A stretch of 64,000 bases of DNA. It comes from DLKC01 sp002478885. GTDB lineage: Bacteria; Bacteroidota; Bacteroidia; Chitinophagales; Chitinophagaceae. The stretch covers positions 1,364,001-1,428,000 of the forward strand of contig JAXLUI010000001.1 of the NCBI GenBank assembly GCA_046329585.1, given 5' to 3'. The position numbers were made by a program, and so were the translations under genes. A model generated the notes under the pieces. The model was given only the letters and a program-made list of their open reading frames with translations, made no database searches and was not told where the DNA came from. This document shows positions 55,378 through 61,779 of the stretch, in pieces; the first letter of the stretch is position 1; the number at the start of each line of letters is the position of its first letter.

Positions 55378-55408
55378 AAAAGAAGATTAGTATTAGTCGT
55401 GAGTAATT

Positions 55409-56032
55409 TTATACGGCAGTGTGCAGGATGTACTTCTCTTTGAATGACTCTTCCTTAAATATTTCTTCAATTGCGATTACCCCTGGACGAAGCCCGCTAT
55501 CGGAGATTTCCTGGGCGAGATCGCCGCCTTTTAAACAGATGAGCCCGTTGCGCAGTTCCTGCTCTTTTCCTTTTTTTAGTAAAGGTTTGCTCCACCTCCA
55601 GAGATCTTTTAAAGGAGCTACAGCTCGCGAAACAGCAAAATCAAATTTGCGGTTCTTTATTTCTTCTGCACGGGTGTGCTGCGTGGTAATATTCTTAATG
55701 CCTGCGGCGGCAGCAATTTCTTCTACCACTTTTAACTTTTTACCGATGCTGTCTACCAGGTGAAACTGAGCCTCAGGGAAATAAATAGCCAGTGGAACTC
55801 CCGGGAAACCGCCGCCGGTGCCGATATCGATAATTTGCGTGCCTGCTGCAAATTCTATTACGGCCGCAATGGCGAGTGAGTGAAGAATATGCTTTTCGTA
55901 AAGGCTGTCAATATCTTTTCTTGATATAACGTTTATCTTACTGTTCCAGTCGCGGTATAACTCACCGAGATCTGCAAATTGCTGAAGTTGTTGCGCTGAA
56001 AAATCAGAAAAGTATTTGAGTATTACGTCCAT
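55409..56032 (-). CDS. rsmG: 16S rRNA (guanine-527 N7)-methyltransferase RsmG
   Basis: A 207-residue SAM enzyme that methylates G527 of 16S rRNA. Family marks are WNSKINVISRKDIDSLYEKH, IIDIGTGGGFPGVPLAI and SRAVAPLKDLWRW. Length matches the family. It starts at ATG 56032. Loss of such enzymes gives low-level streptomycin resistance. Confidence 0.95.
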   Translation of the reverse strand: MDVILKYFSDFSAQQLQQFADLGELYRDWNSKINVISRKDIDSLYEKHILHSLAIAAVIEFAAGTQIIDIGTGGGFPGVPLAIYFPEAQFHLVDSIGKKLKVVEEIAAAAGIKNITTQHTRAEEIKNRKFDFAVSRAVAPLKDLWRWSKPLLKKGKEQELRNGLICLKGGDLAQEISDSGLRPGVIAIEEIFKEESFKEKYILHTAV

Positions 56033-56162
56033 TGCTAATAATATGGCTGTGAAAATACCTGCAAGTTTACGGGTTTAAAAGTTCACAAATTGTGCGGAGT
56101 AATTTACAGCGTAAGGCGTGCACTGAAAAAGAGCAGTTACAATTACCGAATATGGGGACCCT

Positions 56163-56191
56163 GGTACAAGTGTGCGACGCAACAGGCGATG
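56163..56191 (+). repeat. dispersed repeat half-site upstream of rsmG
   Basis: GGTACAAGTGTGCGACGCAA then CAGGCGATG, form A, with GCCGGC following. It lies between the rsmG start and the anti-sigma gene. Confidence 0.7.
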
Positions 56192-56220
56192 AGCAAAGCG
56201 CTAAAGCCGGCTACCAAAAG

Positions 56221-57015
56221 CTATTGCTTCCATTTAAGAATTGTTAATGAACCATTGCTTATTTCTTTTGCCTTTGCATAATACATATGCTTTGGATTGG
56301 CAATGATTTTGTCGAGCATTGCCTGGGCCTGATCAATGTTTCCGGCCTTTATATACGCAAGTGCAAGGTAATAGTCTGATTCGTCGGCGAATTGTTTTGA
56401 CTCGCTGCCGTTATTGACCTTCTGCAAAGATTGTAATGCGTTTATTGCCTCTGTTGCATTGCCGGTTTGCAGGTAGGAAAGGCCGAGTATAAAATAATTT
56501 TTTTGCGAAAGTGCCTGTTTTGTTTCTGTGAGCCTGATTACCGCGGTAAAATTGCCGGCATTGAATAAAGAGTCAAGGTTGTCGAGCGAACCTTCACCCC
56601 TTAAAACAGGCAATTGATAACTCATGAAATTATCGGCGTATACGGCGTCGTTGGTTGTTGTGCTGAACTCGTAGAGCACAAAACCACTGATGATGACGAT
56701 AAACATTGCTGCGATGGAAACAACCATTTTCAACTTGCTCCCAAACGATGCTTTTATAACTTTTGCAGTCTCTGTTGATGCCTGCTGCGTGCTTATCAAT
56801 GGGTAAAACTGTTGGTGAAGTGACTGCACTCTTTGTTGAATGCCTTTTAGCCTTACAGCATTTCTTGCGGCAACCAGGTTTTCGTAACGGTCTTTTACCG
56901 CGTCGTTATTTTGCAGCAACAATTCCGCAGCAGCTTTTTCATTACCGGTAAGCTCCCCATCTAGAAGTTTGATGAGCTGTTCTATCGTTGAGTCTTGTGT
57001 AAAATTATCCTGCAT
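56221..57015 (-). CDS. anti-sigma-like membrane protein with TPR region
   Basis: A 264-residue protein. The cytoplasmic N-terminus (about 1-90) begins with LIKLLDGELTGNEKAAAELL, a pattern of anti-sigma domains without a visible zinc motif. One helix (about 94-113) crosses the membrane. The rest is periplasmic with TPR-like pairs (YFILGLSYLQTGNATEAINAL and YYLALAYIKAGNIDQAQAML). Its start overlaps the end of the sigma gene by 11 bases. It probably holds the sigma factor inactive and senses an envelope signal; this is inferred from arrangement and topology. Confidence 0.7.
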   Translation of the reverse strand: MQDNFTQDSTIEQLIKLLDGELTGNEKAAAELLLQNNDAVKDRYENLVAARNAVRLKGIQQRVQSLHQQFYPLISTQQASTETAKVIKASFGSKLKMVVSIAAMFIVIISGFVLYEFSTTTNDAVYADNFMSYQLPVLRGEGSLDNLDSLFNAGNFTAVIRLTETKQALSQKNYFILGLSYLQTGNATEAINALQSLQKVNNGSESKQFADESDYYLALAYIKAGNIDQAQAMLDKIIANPKHMYYAKAKEISNGSLTILKWKQ

Positions 57016-57619
57016 ATCTAAGTGCGTTTTTGAATTGTGTTTTAAGATCCTGGTTGTCGTTGATCATTTGTTCCAGGCTTTTCATGCATTTATATTTTTT
57101 ATTACGCAACACTTGTTCGTTTTCATACTCAGGCATTTTTTCAGCGATCTCTTTCATGGAAAGGTCTTCGTAATAAACAAAAAGCAACAACTGTTTACAT
57201 TTTTCGCCAAGCTTTTCAAACAGGTCAAGGATACTTTTTTGATATTCCCTTTTGACCATATCCTGTACCATTGCCTGCTCTTCAGTATCTTTTCCTTTTT
57301 CAAAAACCCTGTTGCGGTTGTCTGCGTTATTTCTTTTCCGCATTTCCGATAGCCAGAGATTGCGGATAATGCTATAGAGAAAAGATTTCACGCTCGATTC
57401 GCCCCTGAATTTGTTCTGCTGAACAATATCGATAAACGTTACCAGTGTTTCCTGTATAAGATCTGCGGCGTCGTTCCTTGATCCATTATTGTTAAGCACA
57501 TAATTTTCCAGGCTGCCGTAATAATTTTTGTAAATGAACCTTATCGCCCCGTCTGTTTCCCTGTCTGATTTAAGGGCAGCTATGATTTCCTGATCGGAAT
57601 AATCCCTTATAACCTGCAT
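57005..57619 (-). CDS. ECF-type sigma-70 family RNA polymerase sigma factor
   Basis: A 204-residue sigma factor. Region 2 shows DAADLIQETLVTFI and FLYSIIRNLWLSEMRKR. Region 4 is the LSMKEIAEKMPEYENEQVLRNKKYKCMKSL helix-turn-helix, split here only for reading. The anti-sigma-like gene overlaps its stop. It likely drives a stress or envelope regulon; its target promoters are not visible in this window. Confidence 0.88.
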   Translation of the reverse strand: MQVIRDYSDQEIIAALKSDRETDGAIRFIYKNYYGSLENYVLNNNGSRNDAADLIQETLVTFIDIVQQNKFRGESSVKSFLYSIIRNLWLSEMRKRNNADNRNRVFEKGKDTEEQAMVQDMVKREYQKSILDLFEKLGEKCKQLLLFVYYEDLSMKEIAEKMPEYENEQVLRNKKYKCMKSLEQMINDNQDLKTQFKNALRYAG

Positions 57620-57948
57620 ATCAATCTGTTTATTTGTTGCTTCGGGTTATTCTTTTGTAACCGGTAGTTAAGAAAAACCGAAAAGAATGTTTCCTTAATC
57701 AATTATTTAATAAAAAGGCCCGCAAAAAGCTAAAGGTATTTCAATTTTATATCAATCAATTTCTTACAAATCTGGATTTACAAGATTTTTTTATGTTGAA
57801 AAATCTTTCCCTGGCAAGGTAAAAACTGCGCTTTATTTATCTATTTTTGCTCTCACACTCACGCTAACCACATCCCGCAGACCGCCCATCTGAATTGATT
57901 TAAAGCTGTAGCCAGGACAGGATAACTAACAAAAAAGGAGGACTTGAT
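57620..57948. promoter_or_regulatory. 329-base divergent gap with a promoter box and leader of the 88-residue gene
   Basis: A TATTTTTG box at 57842-57849 would start a leader of about 95 bases. The leader ends with a perfect AAGGAGG at 57935-57941, 7 bases before ATG 57949. The left half is AT-rich and would hold the sigma gene promoter; no strong box was found there. Confidence 0.5.
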
Positions 57949-58215
57949 ATGTATTCATATGCATTACTGGAGCCGGAGTGCTTTTATATTATTGAAGAAA
58001 AAGAAAATGACACGTTGACCCTGATACAGGTGAAAGCGGAAACTGACAGTTGTATGTTCGTTTTGAAATACAAAGACCAGACGTTAAGCGAATGGAAAAG
58101 AAAAACTGATGCTATTCACGATATAATTGAGCTTGTTAGCGACGATGCAGTAAAAAGCTGGAGCAAGGCTTATTATAATAGCGAAGACGCTTTCTACAGC
58201 GGAGATGAGGAGTAA
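57949..58215 (+). CDS. small acidic protein of unknown function
   Basis: An 88-residue cytoplasmic protein without signal or helix. It is rich in acidic residues (EEKENDT near residue 15, EDAFYSGDEE at the end) and shows alternating strands in the first half. No family recognised. The strong Shine-Dalgarno sequence AAGGAGG is unusual for this phylum and suggests efficient translation. tRNA-Val follows 79 bases downstream with its own promoter. Confidence 0.65.
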   Translation: MYSYALLEPECFYIIEEKENDTLTLIQVKAETDSCMFVLKYKDQTLSEWKRKTDAIHDIIELVSDDAVKSWSKAYYNSEDAFYSGDEE

Positions 58216-58246
58216 AAGAAAAAAATTAGCAGATTTAGTAAAAAAA

Positions 58247-58277
58247 TTTGGCAGAAAAAACTGCACTCCTATCTTTG
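58247..58277 (+). promoter_or_regulatory. Bacteroidota-type promoter of tRNA-Val
   Basis: TTTG at 58247-58250, a 19-base spacer, then TATCTTTG at 58270-58277. This exactly fits the TTTG-N19-TAnnTTTG consensus. Transcription should start about 58282-58284, just before the tRNA. Confidence 0.8.
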
Positions 58278-58294
58278 CACTCCCGAATAAAAAA

Positions 58295-58369
58295 GGGAGT
58301 TTAGCTCAGCTGGTTTAGAGCATCTGCCTTACAAGCAGAGGGTCGGCGGTTCGATCCCGTCAACTCCCA
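58295..58369 (+). tRNA. tRNA-Val (anticodon TAC)
   Basis: The acceptor stem GGGAGTT pairs with AACTCCC and discriminator A at 58369. The D arm holds AGCTCAGCTGGTTTAGAGC, the anticodon stem TCTGC/GCAGA surrounds loop CTTACAA with anticodon TAC, and the T loop is TTCGATC. The CCA end is not encoded. It is 75 bases long. Confidence 0.97.
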
Positions 58370-58373
58370 CAAA

Positions 58374-58400
58374 AGCCCGGCAATATTGCCAGGCTTTTTT
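58374..58400 (+). terminator. rho-independent terminator of tRNA-Val
   Basis: AGCCCGGCAA and TTGCCAGGCT form a long stem with one mismatch and a 2-base apex, followed by six T. Confidence 0.9.
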
Positions 58401-58471
58401 ATTTCTATGCTATAACGGATTCATTAAAATCTTAACCATTGCTGGCAACCCGCTAATACTTAACTACAGTT

Positions 58472-58488
58472 TATTTTTGATATTTTTG
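58472..58488 (+). promoter_or_regulatory. two successive TATTTTTG boxes just upstream of clpS
   Basis: TATTTTTG occurs at 58472-58479 and again at 58481-58488. The second ends exactly 4 bases before ATG 58493, so clpS transcripts may be leaderless. Confidence 0.55.
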
Positions 58489-58492
58489 CAAC

Positions 58493-58801
58493 ATGTACAG
58501 CGCAGTGCCGGGAAATGCATATGACCCGCTTAAGGAATACGACAGTGAAGTACTTGCAGACGAAGAACTTCCCTATCACCTGATCGTTTGGAACGATGAG
58601 GTAAACACTTTCGACTGGGTAATCGACACCCTGGTTGAAGTTTGCGGCCACAGCCCTGAACAGGCTGAACAATGCACAATCATTATCCATTACAAAGGAA
58701 AATGTGCCGTTAAAAATGGTGACTACGACACGCTAAAACCCTTGTGCGACGCAATTACTGAAAGAGGTATCGGTGCCACGATCGAAATGATGGTCAGCTA
58801 G
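58493..58801 (+). CDS. clpS: ATP-dependent Clp protease adaptor ClpS
   Basis: A 102-residue adaptor that brings N-degron proteins to ClpAP-type protease. The core is seen in YHLIVWNDEVNTFDWVIDTL, HSPEQAEQCTIIIHYKGKC and the LCDAI near the end. The N-terminal tail is short. The aat gene, which makes N-degrons by adding Leu or Phe, lies 56 bases downstream on the same strand, so the two act in one pathway. Confidence 0.93.
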   Translation: MYSAVPGNAYDPLKEYDSEVLADEELPYHLIVWNDEVNTFDWVIDTLVEVCGHSPEQAEQCTIIIHYKGKCAVKNGDYDTLKPLCDAITERGIGATIEMMVS

Positions 58802-58857
58802 CGATTGTTTTCTCTTATCTCCTATCTTTTATGGTTTCTTAAATCTGCTTATTGCCC

Positions 58858-59505
58858 ATGCCGCTCTATGCTTTGGATGAAAAACTCTGGTTTCCACCCG
58901 TTGATGGCGCATTGGAGGACGGCCTTTTGGCAATGGGCGGCGACCTCAGCAAAAATCGCTTGCTGCTTGCTTACAAAAACGGCATATTCCCCTGGTTCGA
59001 TGGTGACGTACCGCTTTGGTGGTGCCCCGACCCCAGATTTGTGCTCTTCCCCGATGAACTTAAAATAAGCAAAAGCATGCGGCCGGTAATGGCAAAAGGT
59101 GAGTTCCGGTTTTCAGTAAATACAGCGTTTAAAAAGGTAATTGGTCACTGCAAAAAAACGTTCCGACCCGGCCAGGACGGAACATGGATCACCAACGCGG
59201 TAGAACGTGCTTACATAGAGTTGCATCACGAAGGCTATGCTCACAGCGCTGAAACCTGGCTGAATAATAAGCTCGTAGGTGGGTTATATGGCATCAGGCT
59301 TGGCAATATTTTTTTTGGCGAAAGCATGTTCAGCCACCACAGTAATGCAAGCAAATTCGCCTTCATCAATTATGTGCAGCAATTAAAAACAGAACAGGTG
59401 CCGCTTATCGATTGCCAGATTTACACGGAGCACCTCGAAAGCCTTGGCGCACGGATGATCCCCAGGGAAGAATTTGTCGGTATCTTAAAACAGCAAATTT
59501 TTTGA
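58858..59505 (+). CDS. aat: leucyl/phenylalanyl-tRNA-protein transferase
   Basis: A 215-residue enzyme that transfers Leu or Phe from tRNA to proteins with N-terminal Arg or Lys, marking them for ClpS. Motifs are WFPPVDGALEDGLLAMGGDL, YKNGIFPWF, WWCPDPRFVLFP, HSAETW and GLYGIRLGNIFFGESMFS. Length matches the family. Start at ATG 58858; a TTG two codons earlier is less likely. Confidence 0.96.
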   Translation: MPLYALDEKLWFPPVDGALEDGLLAMGGDLSKNRLLLAYKNGIFPWFDGDVPLWWCPDPRFVLFPDELKISKSMRPVMAKGEFRFSVNTAFKKVIGHCKKTFRPGQDGTWITNAVERAYIELHHEGYAHSAETWLNNKLVGGLYGIRLGNIFFGESMFSHHSNASKFAFINYVQQLKTEQVPLIDCQIYTEHLESLGARMIPREEFVGILKQQIF

Positions 59506-59532
59506 GCCTGGCTGCAGCATAAGCATCAGGCT

Positions 59533-59636
59533 CCTGTTGCGTCGCACGCTTTTACTGCATCGCCTTGAGCGGCATTACCGGTTATTCCCGGTTCACCATT
59601 AATGATTAACGGTCAAAGCTGCAAGTGAGTGATGCC
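59533..59636. repeat. inverted repeat pair between convergent aat and sulfhydrylase genes
   Basis: The left arm (59533-59553, minus strand, form A) reads GCGTGCGACGCAACAGG. The right arm (59621-59636, plus strand) is a shortened form B, GCAAGTGAGTGATGCC, followed by GCCGGC. Confidence 0.6.
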
Positions 59637-59702
59637 AGGTAAGCCGGCACCGTAACACAACCAACCGGCGGCACCCAGGAATCGAATGCCCGTAAAAAAT
59701 CA

Positions 59703-60890
59703 TTATTTACTTTTCTCCAGTGCCTGCTCAATATCGCGGATAATATCATCAACATGCTCCAGGCCCGCCGAAATTCTGATCAAACCCGGGGTTATACCCA
59801 CAGCTAATCTTTCTGCTTCGCTCAGTTTAGAATGGGTCGTGCTTGCAGGATGCGAGGCAATGCTTCTCGTGTCTCCAAGGTTGGCCGTCATCGATAACAT
59901 GTTAAGGTTATTGAGGAATTTACGGCCGGCCTCCACACCGCCTTTTATTTCGAAACACAAAATGCCGCCGCCCGATTTCATTTGCTTTATCGCAATGCCG
60001 TACTGAGGATGACTCTGTAAGAAAGGATATTTAACCCAGGAAACATGCTCATTCTTTTCAAGTGCCTGCGCCACTTTCAGTGCATTTTCACAATGTCGCT
60101 GCATACGCACATCGAGTGTTTCAAGGCTCTTGCTCAATACCCACGCATTAAAGGCCGATAAAGAAGGGCCGGTATTTCGACAGAAAAGATATATTTCTTT
60201 TACAAGTGCCGCATCGCCAACAATAACGCCTCCCAGGACCCTGCCCTGACCATCGATCCATTTTGTAGCAGAATGCACCACGAGATGCGCGCCATAGTTG
60301 ATTGGCTGCTGCAATAATGGGGTGGCAAAACAATTATCAACGTTTAAAATAAGCTGATGCTTTTTAGCCAGTTGCCCGGCCCACTCGAGATCGATCAGCT
60401 CCAGCTGAGGATTTGTCGGGGTCTCGAGATAGATCATTTTTGTATTGGGCCTTATTGCCTGTTCCCACGCGTCTTTGTCATTAGCCGCAACAAGGGTTGC
60501 TTCAATGCCGTATTTCGGCAGGTATTTAGTAACAATAGTGAACGTGCTCCCAAACACAGAACTACAGCATAAGAGGTGATCGCCCTGCTTAAGCAGTGCA
60601 AATATGGAAGAGAACACGGCAGCCATACCTGTGGCAGTGGCAAACCCTGCTTCAGCACCTTCAAGGGCACACATTTTTTCTACAAACTCATCAGTGTTAG
60701 GATTACTGAAACGGCTGTAAATATTTTCATCGTTTTCGTCTGCGAAGGCACCCTTCATTTCTTCAGCCTGCTCGAATGTAAAACTGCTGGTAAGATACAA
60801 TGGCGTTGAATGTTCCATTTGCCAGGTTCTTGGCGTTTGAATACGCACAGCCTTTGACAAAGCATGTAGCCCGTCCTTATTTTTACTCAT
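59703..60890 (-). CDS. metZ: O-succinylhomoserine sulfhydrylase-like PLP enzyme (Cys/Met metabolism)
   Basis: A 395-residue PLP enzyme. The PLP lysine is in VVHSATKWIDGQGRVLGG. GFATATGMAAVFSSIFALLK and ETPTNPQLELID are family marks, as is YSRFSNPN. The enzyme would make homocysteine from O-succinyl- or O-acetylhomoserine and sulfide, or act as gamma-synthase/lyase; the sulfhydrylase name fits sequence style best but is not certain. ATG 60890 is preferred over the longer frame that overlaps the OsmC gene. OsmC stops 23 bases upstream. Confidence 0.8.
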   Translation of the reverse strand: MSKNKDGLHALSKAVRIQTPRTWQMEHSTPLYLTSSFTFEQAEEMKGAFADENDENIYSRFSNPNTDEFVEKMCALEGAEAGFATATGMAAVFSSIFALLKQGDHLLCCSSVFGSTFTIVTKYLPKYGIEATLVAANDKDAWEQAIRPNTKMIYLETPTNPQLELIDLEWAGQLAKKHQLILNVDNCFATPLLQQPINYGAHLVVHSATKWIDGQGRVLGGVIVGDAALVKEIYLFCRNTGPSLSAFNAWVLSKSLETLDVRMQRHCENALKVAQALEKNEHVSWVKYPFLQSHPQYGIAIKQMKSGGGILCFEIKGGVEAGRKFLNNLNMLSMTANLGDTRSIASHPASTTHSKLSEAERLAVGITPGLIRISAGLEHVDDIIRDIEQALEKSK

Positions 60891-60913
60891 GGTCGCGTTG
60901 CTTAGATATGTAA

Positions 60914-61339
60914 TTATTGAGGGTAAACAAAAACTTCCCATTGGATGTTTGTTCCCGATTTTTTCAAAGTTGCTGATACTGAGCAGTATCTTTCCATGGA
61001 AAGGTTTACAGCCCTTTTTGCCTTATCCTGGTCTACGTTTCCGTAGATATGAAATTCAATGACAATGTTCTCCCAAAGAGAAGGCTCCTTCCCTTTTTCC
61101 CGTTCGCCACGTACCTGCATTTTGTAATCTTTTACTTCCTGCCTTTGCTTGTTCAGGATGCTTATTACGTCTATGGCGCTACAGCCGGCAAGCCCCATGA
61201 GCAACAGCTGCATCGGCCTTACACCAAAGTTTTGTCCGCCGTGGTCCGGACTTGTATCCATCCTCACCACATGCCCATATTCATCTGTAGCTTCGAAGCC
61301 ATACTCATTTTGAACCCGTGAAAGATTAATTGTAATCAT
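60914..61339 (-). CDS. OsmC-family redox protein
   Basis: A 141-residue protein. The two active cysteines are in LAGCSAIDVISIL and ERYCSVSATL. RPMQLLLMGLAGC is typical. OsmC/Ohr proteins reduce organic peroxides with a dithiol. It lies 23 bases upstream of the sulfhydrylase gene on the same strand, which suggests a link to sulfur or thiol metabolism. Confidence 0.9.
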   Translation of the reverse strand: MITINLSRVQNEYGFEATDEYGHVVRMDTSPDHGGQNFGVRPMQLLLMGLAGCSAIDVISILNKQRQEVKDYKMQVRGEREKGKEPSLWENIVIEFHIYGNVDQDKAKRAVNLSMERYCSVSATLKKSGTNIQWEVFVYPQ

Positions 61340-61779
61340 TGCCGTAAAAAATTAAAGAACGCGAAAATATTCGATTTTAAAATAACAGCTGTTATTATCT
61401 GGTTGGGGATTCTTTTGATACAAAAACGTAAGCCTGGCATTGCATTTTACATGCCCTGCCTGCAATAACAGCGAAGTTTATCCGGAAATATCCTCTCAAA
61501 AATTACATGATCTGCGTCATCTTTCTTTACTTTACAAAAATTTAGATTGCTGACTCGTAATAAAACGCCCAAACTTAAACAAGCCTTAAAGCGAAACGGC
61601 TCTTTAAATCAATTTTATATTAATGCTTAAGAGAAAATAATGCTGTTAAGGCAACTCCCTTTGAGCATTTTCAGTTTATTTTGTAGATTACTGATAAAAA
61701 TAAAGAACGTATAAAAAATCGAATCCATTTTCCTAACGCCCCTGCTGCGATGTGGCTTTAAACAAATAAAAATTAAGCT
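61340..61779. other. 440-base divergent gap without a gene
   Basis: AT-rich region between osmC (minus) and the large CxxCH protein gene (plus). Neither a dispersed repeat core nor a clean TAnnTTTG box was found. It probably holds both promoters. Confidence 0.5.

Noticed and set aside
58741..58760. TTGTGCGACGCAATT inside clpS, similar to the dispersed repeat core
   Set aside because: It encodes the conserved LCDAI segment of ClpS and lacks the flanking parts, so chance or codon constraint explains it.
59703..61339. A SAM-type riboswitch upstream of the sulfhydrylase and OsmC genes
   Set aside because: The sulfhydrylase starts 23 bases after OsmC stops, and the region upstream of OsmC shows no recognisable riboswitch core.
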